64,000 nt of DNA from Methylobacillus flagellatus KT (GCF_000013705.1 NC_007947.1:1054001-1118000), one strand, 5' to 3'. Shown: positions 50,787 through 60,927, counted from the first letter of the stretch. Program-made: numbers and translations. Notes: generated from the sequence alone by a model not told the origin.

Positions 50787-53027
50787 TCAATTGGCAACGC
50801 AGTCCACATAGTAGTGCGCCTTGCCATCCACGATTTCCTTTACCAGGCCGTGGACATCCGTCTCGAAACCGGGGAAGCGCTCATTGAAGTCGCGTGCGAA
50901 ACGCAGGTAGTTGATGATGACTTTGTTGAAACGCTCGCCGGGAATCAGTAATGGAATGCCGGGTGGATAGGGCGTCAGCAATACCGCGGTGATGCGGCCT
51001 TCCAGCTCATCAATCAGGACGCGGTCGATCTTGCGATGGGCTACCTTGGCGAATGCATCGGTAGGCTTCATGGCGGGTACCATGTTGGACAGATACATTT
51101 CCGTGGTAAGGCGCGCCACGTCATTAGCTTTGTATATTTCGTGGATCTGCGTGCACAACTCTCGCAGGCCGATTCGCTCGTAACGCGGATGCTTGGCGAC
51201 AAACTCAGGCAATACCTTCCATAACGGCTGGTTCTTGTCGTAGTCGTCCTTGAACTGCTGCAAGGCCGTTACCATCGTGTTCCAGCGGCCCTTGGTGATG
51301 CCGATGGTGAACATGATGAAGAAGGAGTAGAGGCCGGTTTTTTCCACAATGACGCCATGCTCGGCCAGATACTTGGTGACGATGGCGGCGGGAATGCCAA
51401 TCTCGTCGGAAAATGCGCCATCTACATCCAATCCCGGCGTGATAATGGTGGCCTTGATCGGGTCGAGCATGTTGAAACCTTCGGCGAGATTGCCGAAGCC
51501 GTGCCAGCGTTCGCCAGCCTTGAGCATCCAGGCGGCGCGCTCTTCGATACCTTCCTCGGAGAGGTCGTCTGGCCCCCACACCTTGAACCACCAGTCACTA
51601 CCCCACTCTTCGTCCACCTTACGCATCGCGCGGCGGAAATCAAGGGCTTCCATGATGGACTCCTCCACCAAGGCAGTGCCGCCCGGCGCTTCCATCATGG
51701 CGGCGGCGACATCGCAACTGGCAATGATGGAATATTGCGGGCTGGTCGAGGTATGCATCAGATAAGCTTCGTTGAACAGGTCGCGATCAAGCTGTATGTC
51801 CTGTGCGTCCTGCACCAAGATTTGCGATGCCTGGCTGAGGCCGGCCAGCAGTTTGTGGGTGGATTGGGTGGAAAACACCATGGACTGCTTGCAGCGCGGA
51901 CGGTCGGCTCCAATCGCGTGATAATCGCCATAGAAGTCATGGAACGTGGCGTGCGGCAGCCAGGCTTCGTCGAAATGCAGGGTATCGATCTTGCCATCCA
52001 GCATTTCCTTGATTTCCTCGACATTGTAGAGCACGCCATCGTAAGTGGACTGAGTGATGGTCAGCACGCGCGGTTTGACATTCTTGTCCCCAATGAAGGG
52101 GTTGGCTTCCAGTTTTTTCTGGATGTTCTCCCAGGAGAACTCTGCCTTGGGGATTGGCCCGATGATGCCGAAATGGTTGCGGGTCGGCATCAGGAAGATG
52201 GGAATCGCGCCGGTCATGATGATGGAGTGCAATACCGACTTGTGGCAATTGCGGTCCACGATCACTACGTCACCCGGCGCCACAGTGGAATTCCAGACGA
52301 TCTTGTTGGAGGTGGATGTGCCGTTGGTGACGAAGTAGAGGTGGTCGCAATTGAAGATGCGGGCTGCATTGCGTTCGGAAGCCGCCACCGGGCCGGTATG
52401 ATCGAGCAACTGTCCTAGCTCGTCCACTGCATTGCAGACGTCGGCGCGCAACATGTTCTCGCCGAAGAACTGGTGAAACATCTGGCCGACCGGTGATTTG
52501 AGGAAAGCGACGCCGCCGGAGTGTCCGGGACAGTGCCAGGAATATGAGCCGTCCGCCGCATAATGAGTGAGTGCACGGAAGAAGGGCGGCGGCAGGCTGT
52601 CCAGGTAGGCGCGCGCCTCACGTACAATATACTTGGCGACGAACTCAGGCGTATCCTCGAACATATGGATAAAACCGTTCAGTTCACGCAGGATTGCATT
52701 CGGGATATGGCGCGATGTGCGGGTTTCGCCATGCAGGAAGATGGGAATTTCCTCATTGCGGAAGCGGATTTCATCCACGAAATTACGCAGGTTCTCCAGC
52801 GCTTCCGGGGATTCTTCAATGAATTCCTCATCGTCTATCGACAGGATAAAGGCAGAAGCACGGCTTTGCTGCTGGGCAAACGAAGTCAGGTCGCCGTAAC
52901 TGGTGACACCGAGCACCTCGAAGCCTTCATTTTCAATGGCCTTGGCCAGCACGCGGATGCCCAGGCCGGAAGAGTTTTCTGAACGGAAGTCCTCGTCAAT
53001 GATGACGACAGGGAAACGGAATTTCAT
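50787..53027 (-). CDS. Orn/Lys/Arg decarboxylase (fold type I, large form)
   Basis: A 746-residue PLP enzyme of the inducible lysine/arginine/ornithine decarboxylase group (CadA/AdiA size). It has an N-terminal flavodoxin-like wing (VVIIDEDFRSENSSGLGIRV) and a PLP core (WHCPGHSGGVAFLKSPVGQ, VTNGTSTSNKIVWNS). The PLP lysine lies in FSTQSTHKLLAGLSQASQI, and a C-terminal domain follows (YPPGIPLLIPGERF). Substrate choice between Lys, Arg and Orn cannot be settled by eye. ATG 53027 follows AGGAGG. Upstream lies a hairpin and an 18-codon frame whose stop overlaps this start. dcd is 133 bases upstream on the same strand. Confidence 0.93.
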   Translation of the reverse strand: MKFRFPVVIIDEDFRSENSSGLGIRVLAKAIENEGFEVLGVTSYGDLTSFAQQQSRASAFILSIDDEEFIEESPEALENLRNFVDEIRFRNEEIPIFLHGETRTSRHIPNAILRELNGFIHMFEDTPEFVAKYIVREARAYLDSLPPPFFRALTHYAADGSYSWHCPGHSGGVAFLKSPVGQMFHQFFGENMLRADVCNAVDELGQLLDHTGPVAASERNAARIFNCDHLYFVTNGTSTSNKIVWNSTVAPGDVVIVDRNCHKSVLHSIIMTGAIPIFLMPTRNHFGIIGPIPKAEFSWENIQKKLEANPFIGDKNVKPRVLTITQSTYDGVLYNVEEIKEMLDGKIDTLHFDEAWLPHATFHDFYGDYHAIGADRPRCKQSMVFSTQSTHKLLAGLSQASQILVQDAQDIQLDRDLFNEAYLMHTSTSPQYSIIASCDVAAAMMEAPGGTALVEESIMEALDFRRAMRKVDEEWGSDWWFKVWGPDDLSEEGIEERAAWMLKAGERWHGFGNLAEGFNMLDPIKATIITPGLDVDGAFSDEIGIPAAIVTKYLAEHGVIVEKTGLYSFFIMFTIGITKGRWNTMVTALQQFKDDYDKNQPLWKVLPEFVAKHPRYERIGLRELCTQIHEIYKANDVARLTTEMYLSNMVPAMKPTDAFAKVAHRKIDRVLIDELEGRITAVLLTPYPPGIPLLIPGERFNKVIINYLRFARDFNERFPGFETDVHGLVKEIVDGKAHYYVDCVAN

Positions 53028-53080
53028 GAGGCCTCCTGAAGGCATACAGGGCCTGCTGCCACATTGTTCATGGAGAACAT
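53024..53080 (-). CDS. Possible leader peptide of the decarboxylase gene
   Basis: An 18-codon frame, MFSMNNVAAGPVCLQEAS, whose TGA overlaps the decarboxylase ATG (ATGA). GAGGGG lies nine bases upstream of its ATG. It reads through the AGGAGG ribosome-binding site of the decarboxylase and through the right arm of an imperfect hairpin. It could couple translation to the decarboxylase; the small size makes chance possible. Confidence 0.3.
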   Translation of the reverse strand: MFSMNNVAAGPVCLQEAS

Positions 53081-53093
53081 GGCAACAGACCCC
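53049..53093 (-). promoter_or_regulatory. Imperfect long hairpin in the decarboxylase leader
   Basis: On the minus strand GGGTCTGTTGCCA and TGGCAGCAGGCCC can pair with a few mismatches around a loop that includes ATGTTCTCCATGAAC. It lies 20 bases before the decarboxylase ATG and has no T tail. It may control translation or act as an attenuator-like structure (inference). Confidence 0.35.
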
Positions 53094-53160
53094 TCATTAA
53101 AAAAAGCGCAATATAGCATAATCACTCGCGATGCATATGACCGCGAAGCGTGCGTTGCGG

Positions 53161-53727
53161 TCAGATCTTGGGCAGGGTGACTCCTACCTGGCCCTGGTAT
53201 TTGCCACCCCTGTCCTTGTAAGAAATTTCACATTCTTCGTCAGACTCAAAAAAGAGCACCTGGGCGCAGCCTTCTCCCGCATAAATCTTGGCCGGCAACG
53301 GGGTGGTATTGCTGAATTCCAGTGTGACATAGCCCTCCCATTCGGGCTCGAACGGGGTAACGTTGACGATAATCCCGCAGCGCGCATAAGTGGATTTTCC
53401 GAGACACACGGTCAGAACGCTGCGCGGAATGCGGAAGTATTCAACCGTACGGGCCAGGGCAAATGAGTTAGGCGGGATAATACAGAAATCGTTCTTGAAT
53501 TCGACAAATGAGTTGGGATCGAAATTCTTGGGGTCGACAATCGTGCTGTTGATGTTGGTGAAGACCTTGAACTCATCTGCGCAACGGATATCGTATCCAT
53601 AGCTCGAGGTGCCATAGGAGACGATCTTCTCGCCATTCACTTGGCGGATCAGGTTGGGCTCGAACGGCTCGATCATGCCATGCTGTGCTGCCATGCGGCG
53701 TATCCATTTATCGGATTTAATGCTCAT
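53161..53727 (-). CDS. dcd: dCTP deaminase
   Basis: A 188-residue homotrimeric enzyme deaminating dCTP to dUTP, which feeds dUMP to thymidylate synthase. [39 protein letters not shown] and [17 protein letters not shown] (with the catalytic Glu) are family signatures, and the C-terminus [12 protein letters not shown] is typical. Length is normal. Upstream is the zwf terminator; downstream, on the same strand, is the decarboxylase gene. Confidence 0.96.
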   Translation of the reverse strand: MSIKSDKWIRRMAAQHGMIEPFEPNLIRQVNGEKIVSYGTSSYGYDIRCADEFKVFTNINSTIVDPKNFDPNSFVEFKNDFCIIPPNSFALARTVEYFRIPRSVLTVCLGKSTYARCGIIVNVTPFEPEWEGYVTLEFSNTTPLPAKIYAGEGCAQVLFFESDEECEISYKDRGGKYQGQVGVTLPKI

Positions 53728-53751
53728 TGCAATCTCTTTCGCTGAAAGACA

Positions 53752-53780
53752 AAAAGCGGAGTGTATGCACTCCGCTTTGG
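53752..53780 (-). terminator. Rho-independent terminator of the gnd-zwf operon
   Basis: On the minus strand AAGCGGAGTG pairs with CACTCCGCTT (loop CATA), followed by TTTG. It lies 20 bases past the zwf stop codon and before dcd. Confidence 0.85.
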
Positions 53781-53799
53781 TTCGTCATTTAAGATGAAA

Positions 53800-55278
53800 T
53801 TATTTTTTATCGCCACCCAGCGCAATACTGTAGCGCCAGAATTGGTCCTCATGCTCGAATATGACCTTGGACGCTTCAGGGTCACTGCTGCCGGCAGGAT
53901 ACTGGTGTACAGGCTTGCGGTCCTTGGCCCAAGCCTCGATGACAGGATCCACTAAGCGCCACTGGGCTTCCACTTCGCTGATGTGCAGGTAGAGCGAGTT
54001 ATCCCCTTCCATTAGGTTCAGCAGCAGGGCCTCGTAAGCATCGATGGTTTCATCACCTTCCTGGCGGTTGGCGCCGTCGAGCTCAATCGTGCGGGTCGCG
54101 ATATCCAAGCCGGGAATCTTGGACTGGATTTCAAACTTGATGCATTCTCTCGGCTGGATGCCGATGATGAGCCAGTTCTGATCCTGCCCGTTGCCCAGTT
54201 GCAGCGGTGCTTTCTTGAAGCGGATCGCAATGCGGGTATCTGCCTCGTGAAGGCGCTTGGCCGTGCGGATGTAGAATGGCACGCCTTCCCAGCGTGGGTT
54301 GTCGATGAACAGCTTGAGCGCGGCGTAGGTTTCCACCACACTGCTGTCGTCGCCGAGTTCTTCCAGATAGCCAGGCACTTTTTCACCCTTGATTTCACCG
54401 GACGAATATTGTGCGCGGAATGCGTATTTTTCCAGCTCGTCGACCGGAATAGGGCGAATGGCTTCCAGGACCTTGATCTTCTCGGCGCGGATGTCGTCCG
54501 GATTCAGCGAGGCTGGTTGTTCCATGGCGGTCAGCGCCAATGTCTGTAACACATGGCTCTGAATCATGTCGCGCAGCGCGCCGGTAGCATCGTAGAACTG
54601 GGTGCGCTCGCCAACCCCGAGTTGTTCGGTATTGGTGATCTGCACATGATCGATGTAGTCCTTGTTCCACAAAGGTTCGAGGATGGTATTGGCAAAACGT
54701 TGCAGCATGATGTTCTGCAAGGCGGATTTACCAAGGTAGTGGTCAATGCGGTATATCTGGCTTTCCTTGAGGTGCTTGGTGATCGAGGACTGCAGCTCTT
54801 GAGCGCTCTTCAGATCAGTGCCGAATGGTTTCTCGACGACAACGCGACGCCAGTATTTGCCTTCCTCGGTCAATCCAACGCTGGCGAGCTGGTCAACAAT
54901 CGCTGCAAAATCAGATGGCCGTACAGAAAGGAAATAGGCCAAGTTTTGCGGGAAGATAGCCTCGTCCGATAAGGTTTCCTTCAGGCGGGTGAAGGAGCTG
55001 GGGTCATCAGGCGGATTGGCATGGTAATGATGGCGCTCGATAAAGCGCTTGAACACTGCCTGGTCATAGCCCTTGGGGAACTTGGCATCCAGCATGCTCT
55101 TGATGTCTGCAAGCCAGTCCTCGCGAGAAACCTGGCTGCGGCCAACGGAGAGGATGGCCATTTTCTCAGGCAGGCGACCAGCCTGGTCAAGACGGAATAG
55201 TCCAGGCATGAGCTTGATGCGGGAGAGGTTGCCGCTCGCACCAAACAGAACAAGGGTACAGGGGTCTATGACTTTCAT
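53800..55278 (-). CDS. zwf: Glucose-6-phosphate 1-dehydrogenase
   Basis: A 492-residue NAD(P) enzyme oxidising glucose 6-phosphate to 6-phosphogluconolactone. The dinucleotide site is LVLFGASGNLSRIKLMPGLF, the active site RIDHYLGKSALQNIM, and EKPFGTDLKSAQEL and YAALKLFIDNPRWEGVPFYI are typical. In RuMP methylotrophs, Zwf and Gnd oxidise formaldehyde-derived sugar phosphate to CO2 in the cyclic dissimilatory route. It follows gnd by 63 bases on the same strand; pgl is divergent from gnd. Confidence 0.96.
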   Translation of the reverse strand: MKVIDPCTLVLFGASGNLSRIKLMPGLFRLDQAGRLPEKMAILSVGRSQVSREDWLADIKSMLDAKFPKGYDQAVFKRFIERHHYHANPPDDPSSFTRLKETLSDEAIFPQNLAYFLSVRPSDFAAIVDQLASVGLTEEGKYWRRVVVEKPFGTDLKSAQELQSSITKHLKESQIYRIDHYLGKSALQNIMLQRFANTILEPLWNKDYIDHVQITNTEQLGVGERTQFYDATGALRDMIQSHVLQTLALTAMEQPASLNPDDIRAEKIKVLEAIRPIPVDELEKYAFRAQYSSGEIKGEKVPGYLEELGDDSSVVETYAALKLFIDNPRWEGVPFYIRTAKRLHEADTRIAIRFKKAPLQLGNGQDQNWLIIGIQPRECIKFEIQSKIPGLDIATRTIELDGANRQEGDETIDAYEALLLNLMEGDNSLYLHISEVEAQWRLVDPVIEAWAKDRKPVHQYPAGSSDPEASKVIFEHEDQFWRYSIALGGDKK

Positions 55279-55341
55279 TCAGTGTTCTCTAATTTTGGGT
55301 TGGTCATGACGACCATGCAGGGGACATGGCCGTCGCATTGC

Positions 55342-56253
55342 TTACTTGGTTTTGACGGCATGTCCGCCAAAGGCGTTGCGCATCATGGATAGCAGCTTGT
55401 AGCTGTAGCCAGTATCCTCCTGGCTGGCGAAGCGCATTTGCAATGCCAGGGTCAGCACAGGGGCGGCAACACCCTGGTCAACAGCCTCGACCACTGTCCA
55501 GCGGCCTTCGCCGGAATCTGCAACGTATGGTGCAATCGCGGACAACTCCTGATCGTGCGCCAGCGCTTCCGCTGTCAGGTCGAGTAGCCAGCTGCGGACG
55601 ACAGAACCATGGCGCCAAAGCTCCGTGATCTGCGCGAGGTCAAGGTTGAACTCTTCCTTGCCCTTGAGCAGGTCGAGGCCTTCGGCAAATGCCTGCATCA
55701 TGCCGTACTCAATCCCGTTGTGGATCATCTTGGTGAAGTGGCCGGAGCCGACTGGTCCGACATGCGCCCAGCCGCGATCTGCATGTGCGAGCGCCTGCAT
55801 GATGGGCACCACGGCATCGGCAGCATCCTTGCTCCCGCCATACATCAGGCAGTAGCCATTATCTAGGCCCCAGATGCCGCCGGAGGTACCACAGTCAATG
55901 AATTCAATGCCGTGCTCGGCCAGCCAAGCGCCGCGGCGCTGACTATGTTTGTAATTCGAGTTTCCGCCATCAACGATGATGTCGCCTTTGCTCAACAAGG
56001 GGACAAGGTCCTTGATCTGGTTTTCGGTGATGTCGCCGCTAGGCAGCATGATCCACACAATTTTCCGGGGTTCCCCCGACAGCTTGGAGACAGCATCCTC
56101 GACAGAGCTGGCAGGAATCATGCCGTTAGTCAGGGAAATCTGGTTGACCGCATCCTGATTAAAGTCGAAGCCTACGACTTCGATGCCATGTTTAAGGAGA
56201 CGGCGTGCCATGTTGCCGCCCATTTTTCCCAAGCCGATAATTGCAAGTTTCAT
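55342..56253 (-). CDS. gnd: 6-phosphogluconate dehydrogenase, decarboxylating, short form
   Basis: A 303-residue enzyme of the short (GntZ/GndA) type, compared with about 470 residues for the E. coli form. It converts 6-phosphogluconate to ribulose 5-phosphate and CO2. Motifs: MKLAIIGLGKMGGNMARRLL (Rossmann), DGGNSNYKHSQRRGAW and GSGHFTKMIHNGIEYGMMQA (catalytic Lys and substrate site). Residues after the second beta-strand (VVGFDFNQDAV) give an acidic side chain, which leans to NAD use; this is uncertain. First gene of the gnd-zwf operon, divergent from pgl. Confidence 0.94.
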   Translation of the reverse strand: MKLAIIGLGKMGGNMARRLLKHGIEVVGFDFNQDAVNQISLTNGMIPASSVEDAVSKLSGEPRKIVWIMLPSGDITENQIKDLVPLLSKGDIIVDGGNSNYKHSQRRGAWLAEHGIEFIDCGTSGGIWGLDNGYCLMYGGSKDAADAVVPIMQALAHADRGWAHVGPVGSGHFTKMIHNGIEYGMMQAFAEGLDLLKGKEEFNLDLAQITELWRHGSVVRSWLLDLTAEALAHDQELSAIAPYVADSGEGRWTVVEAVDQGVAAPVLTLALQMRFASQEDTGYSYKLLSMMRNAFGGHAVKTK

Positions 56254-56401
56254 TGAATTTTTTCCTTGATGAGGATCATGCCATCTTTACTCCGTGGCGC
56301 TTCCTTTTGGGCAAGGCCATTGAGATTGAGATGGGTGGGGGTTGATAATGTTAGAATTCTCAAGATATAGCCCGGTAATTATAACGTGAAGGTTTTATAT
56401 C

Positions 56402-57109
56402 ATGCAAAATACAACACAGTCCCTGATGATTAATGATCAGGTAAGCCGATGGCAAGTGTACACGGCGCAGGAAGCGTTATACAGCAGTGCCGTCAAGCAT
56501 ATCGAGGAAGCCGCGCGCAACGCTATCGCCGGTCACGGCAAGTTCAGCATTGTGCTCGCGGGCGGTAGTACGCCCAAGAGCATCTACCAGTTGCTACCGA
56601 AGATCGATACCGACTGGAGCAAGTGGCATGTGTTCTATGGTGATGATCGTTGCCTGCCACCCGAGCATGAAGAGCGCAACAGTTTGATGGCGCATGAAGC
56701 CTGGCTCAAGCATGTGGCCATCCCTTCATCCCAGATTCACGATATCCCAGCAGAACGTGGCCCGGTGGAAGCGGCACATGCGTACAATCAGACATTGGCA
56801 GCGGTGGGAGAGTTTGATCTCGTGTTGCTGGGCTTGGGGGAAGATGGCCACACGGCCAGCCTATTCCCAGGCCATACCTGGGATGATACACAGTCCGCAG
56901 TGCCGGTGTTTGGTGCACCCAAGCCGCCGCCAGAGCGGGTTTCCCTTACGGCTGCACGCCTTAGTCAGTCGCGGGAGGTCATATTCTTCGTGACCGGCGC
57001 GGGTAAGCAGGAAGCCGTGGACAACTGGCGCCGCGGCGAGCCGATTCCGGCCAGCCTGATCAAGCCCAAGAACGGGGTGGATGTCTATATCTTCGGCGTT
57101 AACTTGTAA
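56402..57109 (+). CDS. pgl: 6-phosphogluconolactonase
   Basis: A 235-residue enzyme of the DevB/Pgl family hydrolysing 6-phosphogluconolactone, the step between Zwf and Gnd. FSIVLAGGSTPKSIYQLLPK, WHVFYGDDRCLPPEHEERNS and LLGLGEDGHTASLFPGH are diagnostic. It is divergent from gnd, with 148 bases between. TTGATA-N18-TATAGC (56342-56371) is a weak promoter candidate. Together the three genes encode the full glucose-6-phosphate to ribulose-5-phosphate route. Confidence 0.95.
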   Translation: MQNTTQSLMINDQVSRWQVYTAQEALYSSAVKHIEEAARNAIAGHGKFSIVLAGGSTPKSIYQLLPKIDTDWSKWHVFYGDDRCLPPEHEERNSLMAHEAWLKHVAIPSSQIHDIPAERGPVEAAHAYNQTLAAVGEFDLVLLGLGEDGHTASLFPGHTWDDTQSAVPVFGAPKPPPERVSLTAARLSQSREVIFFVTGAGKQEAVDNWRRGEPIPASLIKPKNGVDVYIFGVNL

Positions 57110-57128
57110 CGGATATATGCCGTTTTTT
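57105..57128 (+). terminator. Weak terminator of pgl
   Basis: AACGG and CCGTT pair around ATATATG and are followed by seven T residues, immediately past the pgl stop codon. The stem is short. Confidence 0.45.
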
Positions 57129-57171
57129 TAGGAGCTCAAGGTCCACGAGAGAGCCTTCTTGCTCAAAAACG

Positions 57172-58260
57172 CTAAGTGTTCTGGATCACGATATTGGGGA
57201 ACTTGCTGCTGTGGTCTTGACGCAGGTTGGCCAACTTGACTGCGGCACGGCGGGCAATGGACTTGTAGATGCCGGCAACCTGGCCTGCAGGGTCGGCAAC
57301 TACTGTTGGCTTGCCGCTGTCAGTCTCTTCGCGGATGCGGATGTCCAGTGGCAGGCTGCCTAGCAGTTCTACATCATAGTCGGCGCACATCCGGGCTGCA
57401 CCCCCGGAACCGAATATGTGCTCTTCATGTCCGCATTGCGAGCAGATATGCGTGCTCATGTTCTCGACAATGCCGAGAATGGGAATGCCGACCTTCTCGA
57501 ACATTTTGAGCCCCTTGCGGGCATCCAGCAGGGCAATGTCCTGCGGCGTGGTGACAATGATGGCGCCGGTGACCGGTACTTTCTGCGCTAAGGTAAGCTG
57601 GATATCGCCGGTCCCCGGGGGTAGGTCGACTACCAGATAGTCCAGGTCTTTCCAGCGGGTGTCTCGCAATAATTGCTCCAGTGCGCCGACAACCATCGGG
57701 CCACGCCAGACCATGGGGGTGTCGATATCCACCAGGAAGCCGATGGACATGGCTTGCACGCCGTAGCGCTCTAACGGCTCCATGCTTTTGCCGTCGGCGC
57801 TTTCCGGCTTGCCCGAAATGCCCAGCATTTGCGGCTGGGAGGGGCCATAAATATCGGCATCGAGTATGCCGACGCGCGCGCCTTCTGCGGCCAGTGCCAG
57901 TGCCAGATTGACCGCCGTGGTGGACTTCCCGACCCCGCCTTTGCCGGAAGCGACGGCAATGATGTTCTTGACGTTCGGGATAAGCTGAACGCCTCGCTGT
58001 ACTTCATGGGAGACAATGCGGCTGGTGACGCCGACTGTCACATTCTCTACTCCAGGCAAGGCTGCTAAAGCCTGTGTTACCAGATCCCTGATTTCTCCGA
58101 GGATACTGTTCGCGGGATAATCGAGTAAGATCTCGACCGAAACATGGCTGCCGGCAATGGTAATCTGGCGCGCGGATTTGCTGCTGATGAAGTCTTTGCC
58201 GGTGTTGGGGTCAATCACTGAGCGAAGGGCGTCCTGTACCAGGGATTCGGTAAGCGGCAT
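57172..58260 (-). CDS. apbC: Mrp/ApbC iron-sulfur cluster carrier ATPase
   Basis: A 362-residue cytoplasmic P-loop protein carrying 4Fe-4S clusters to target enzymes. It has an N-terminal DUF59/MIP18-like domain (LTESLVQDALRSVIDPNTGK), a deviant Walker A (VASGKGGVGKSTTAVNLALA), GILDADIYGPSQP, VVDLPPGTGDIQLTL, and the bridging CxxC (ICSQCGHEEHIFG). Length is usual for proteobacterial Mrp. It is divergent from metG, with about 112 bases between, as in many proteobacteria. Confidence 0.95.
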   Translation of the reverse strand: MPLTESLVQDALRSVIDPNTGKDFISSKSARQITIAGSHVSVEILLDYPANSILGEIRDLVTQALAALPGVENVTVGVTSRIVSHEVQRGVQLIPNVKNIIAVASGKGGVGKSTTAVNLALALAAEGARVGILDADIYGPSQPQMLGISGKPESADGKSMEPLERYGVQAMSIGFLVDIDTPMVWRGPMVVGALEQLLRDTRWKDLDYLVVDLPPGTGDIQLTLAQKVPVTGAIIVTTPQDIALLDARKGLKMFEKVGIPILGIVENMSTHICSQCGHEEHIFGSGGAARMCADYDVELLGSLPLDIRIREETDSGKPTVVADPAGQVAGIYKSIARRAAVKLANLRQDHSSKFPNIVIQNT

Positions 58261-58372
58261 AAGGTTTTCCTGCGGATTCGTTGAATGGACATTCTAGCTT
58301 ATGAGGATTGCTTATGTGAAACCGTGGCAGTTTGTTAGAATGCGAGATTCCTTTTGTTGCTTGCTATAGAGA

Positions 58373-60451
58373 ATGATGCCCGGAACCGGAAATACCCCTG
58401 CCAACGCTTGGAGCGCACCACGAAAATTGCTGGTTACCTCTGCCTTGCCTTATGCAAACGGCAGCATCCACCTTGGTCACATGGTGGAGTACGTGCAGAG
58501 CGACATCTGGGTACGTTTCCAGAAGATGCAAGGGCATACCGTACACTATGTCTGTGCCGATGATACCCATGGCACGCCCATCATGTTGCGTGCGGAAAAG
58601 GAAGGCATCACGCCGGAGGAACTGATACGCCGTGTCCATGCCGAGCACTATGCTGATTTCAGTGATTTCCTCGTGGCTTTCGATAATTATTATTCCACCA
58701 ATTCCGAGGAGAATCGCGAATTGGCAAGCCAGATCTACCGCGCGCTGAAAGCGAATGGCAAGATCGCGACGCGCACGATTGAGCAGTATTATGACCCGGT
58801 CAAGCATATGTTTCTGCCTGACCGCTTCATCAAGGGAGAATGCCCCAAATGCCATGCCAAGGATCAGTATGGCGATTCCTGCGAGTCCTGCGGTACGACA
58901 TATAGTCCGACGGAATTGATCGCACCTTATTCCGCAGTGTCAGGCGCGGCGCCGGTACGCAAGGAAACCGAGCATTATTTCTTCAAACTGAGCGAGTGCG
59001 AGGATTTTCTCAGGCAATGGACGCGTTCCGGCACCCTGCAGCCGGAAGCGGCCAACAAGATGGGGGAGTGGTTTGCCTCAGGCTTGTCGGACTGGGATAT
59101 CTCCCGTGATGCGCCGTATTTCGGCTTCGAGATTCCCGATGCGCCCGGCAAGTATTTCTATGTCTGGCTGGATGCGCCTATCGGCTACATGGCCAGTTTC
59201 AAGGATCTCGCAACGCGTGAGGGCCTGGATTTCGATGAGTACTGGAAGCCAGACAGCCAGGCCGAGCTATACCACTTTATCGGCAAGGATATCCTGTATT
59301 TCCATGCGTTATTCTGGCCCGCCACATTGAAGTTTTCTGGTTATCGCCAGCCGACGAAGGTATTCGCTCACGGCTTCCTGACCGTCAACGGCGAGAAAAT
59401 GTCCAAGTCGCGCGGCACTTTCATTACCGCGCGCAGTTATCTTGACCACGTCAAGAATCCCGAGTACCTGCGTTATTACTACGCAGCCAAGCTCAACGGC
59501 AGCATGGAGGATATCGATCTCAACTTGGAGGACTTCGTCGCACGCGTGAATAGCGACCTGGTGGGCAAATACGTCAATATTGCCAGCCGTACTGCCGGCT
59601 TCATTGCCAAACGCTTTGACGGCAAGCTGGGTACCGTGGGCGAGAACGCGGTGATTGCTGAATTGCGTGCTGCTGCCGACAGTATCCGCGAGAGCTTTGA
59701 AAACCGGGATACCGCACGTGCGGTGCGCGACATCATGGCACTGGCGGACAAGGCCAATGCCTATGTGGCAGAGCATGCCCCGTGGGACATGGCAAAGCAG
59801 CCGGAGCAAACGGCAGCGCTGCATGCAGTCTGTTCTGTCGCCCTGGAAATGTTCCGCCTACTCACTTTGTACCTCAAGCCGGTATTGCCTGGATTGGCGC
59901 AAGCTGTCGAGAAATTTCTCAAGATCGACCCATTGACCTGGGCGGATATTGACCGCCCGCTGCCAGCTGGCCACCAGATACAGGCTTACCAGCACCTGAT
60001 CACCCGCATTGACCCCAAGCATGTGGAGGCCATGGTCGAGGCGAATAAGGAGTCGCTGCAAACCCACGCTGCTGTCGTGCCAGAACAAAAACAGGTTGCT
60101 TCGGAAGCGACACCGGAAAGTGTTTACATCTCGATCGATGATTTCGCCAAGGTCGATTTGCGTATTGCGCGCATCGCCAATGCCGAGCATGTCGAGGGCG
60201 CTGAAAAATTACTCAGGCTGAGTCTGGATATTGGCGAGGAGAGGCCGCGTCAAGTTTTTGCAGGCATCAAGTCCGCCTATGACCCTGAAAGCCTGAAGGG
60301 GCGTCTGACGGTGATGGTGGCTAACCTTGCGCCGCGCAAGATGAAGTTCGGCTTGTCGGAGGGCATGGTGCTCGCTGCGAGTGACGAGCGAGGAGGGCCA
60401 TTCATCCTATCGCCGGATAGTGGCGCCCAGCCAGGGATGCGCGTTAAGTAA
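58373..60451 (+). CDS. metG: Methionyl-tRNA synthetase
   Basis: A 692-residue class I enzyme charging tRNA-Met. The HIGH-type motif is [12 protein letters not shown], the zinc knuckle has CPKC and CESC, and the KMSKS loop is [12 protein letters not shown]. The C-terminal tRNA-binding domain ([38 protein letters not shown]) makes it the dimeric long form. Two ATGs in a row open the frame. Divergent from apbC; convergent with the ComEA-like gene across a shared terminator. Confidence 0.97.
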   Translation: MMPGTGNTPANAWSAPRKLLVTSALPYANGSIHLGHMVEYVQSDIWVRFQKMQGHTVHYVCADDTHGTPIMLRAEKEGITPEELIRRVHAEHYADFSDFLVAFDNYYSTNSEENRELASQIYRALKANGKIATRTIEQYYDPVKHMFLPDRFIKGECPKCHAKDQYGDSCESCGTTYSPTELIAPYSAVSGAAPVRKETEHYFFKLSECEDFLRQWTRSGTLQPEAANKMGEWFASGLSDWDISRDAPYFGFEIPDAPGKYFYVWLDAPIGYMASFKDLATREGLDFDEYWKPDSQAELYHFIGKDILYFHALFWPATLKFSGYRQPTKVFAHGFLTVNGEKMSKSRGTFITARSYLDHVKNPEYLRYYYAAKLNGSMEDIDLNLEDFVARVNSDLVGKYVNIASRTAGFIAKRFDGKLGTVGENAVIAELRAAADSIRESFENRDTARAVRDIMALADKANAYVAEHAPWDMAKQPEQTAALHAVCSVALEMFRLLTLYLKPVLPGLAQAVEKFLKIDPLTWADIDRPLPAGHQIQAYQHLITRIDPKHVEAMVEANKESLQTHAAVVPEQKQVASEATPESVYISIDDFAKVDLRIARIANAEHVEGAEKLLRLSLDIGEERPRQVFAGIKSAYDPESLKGRLTVMVANLAPRKMKFGLSEGMVLAASDERGGPFILSPDSGAQPGMRVK

Positions 60452-60465
60452 AATAAATTGCCAGA

Positions 60466-60499
60466 TGAAAAAAGCCCCGGTGACGGGGCTTTTGTTTTT
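60466..60499. terminator. Bidirectional terminator between metG and the ComEA-like gene
   Basis: GAAAAAAGCCCCG and CGGGGCTTTT form a stem (loop GTGA region) with A residues on the left and T residues on the right, so it can serve both converging transcripts. Confidence 0.85.
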
Positions 60500-60510
60500 T
60501 TGCGTGGTGC

Positions 60511-60810
60511 TTATTTTTTGTCGTTTTTCGCCGTGGTTGTTTTTTCCGCCTTGGGCGTTTTGCCGACGGAAACCTCACTACGCAGCTTGTCTATGCTTTT
60601 CTTACCAAACCCTTTTACGTTGTCCAAGTCGTCCACCGATTTGAAACTGCCGTTCGCTTTGCGGTAATCAATGATTGCCTGGGCTTTTGCTGGGCCGATG
60701 CCTTTCACTGATTCCAGTTCCACCGCAGAGGCAGTGTTGAGGTCAACCGCCGCCATGGCATTGAATGTCAACCCAAACAACACGAGGACTGCAAACAACA
60801 AAGACTTCAT
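60511..60810 (-). CDS. ComEA-like helix-hairpin-helix protein
   Basis: A 99-residue exported protein: signal peptide (LLFAVLVLFGLTFNAMAA), then a ComEA-type double helix-hairpin-helix (VDLNTASAVELESVKGIGPA, AQAIIDYRKANGSF, VKGFGKKSIDKLRSEV) and a Lys-rich tail. Such proteins bind double-stranded DNA in the periplasm during natural transformation, but many stand-alone copies have no tested role. No other competence gene is in the window. Confidence 0.88.
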   Translation of the reverse strand: MKSLLFAVLVLFGLTFNAMAAVDLNTASAVELESVKGIGPAKAQAIIDYRKANGSFKSVDDLDNVKGFGKKSIDKLRSEVSVGKTPKAEKTTTAKNDKK

Positions 60811-60927
60811 GATGCTCTCCTTAGATATGATGGAATTGCCCTTTCATTCCAGGGCCAGAACATCATATGCTTCATGTTGAGCATGAGCTATTGGTGGAAA
60901 GTATAGTTTTTTTGTGAGTGTTTTTCC

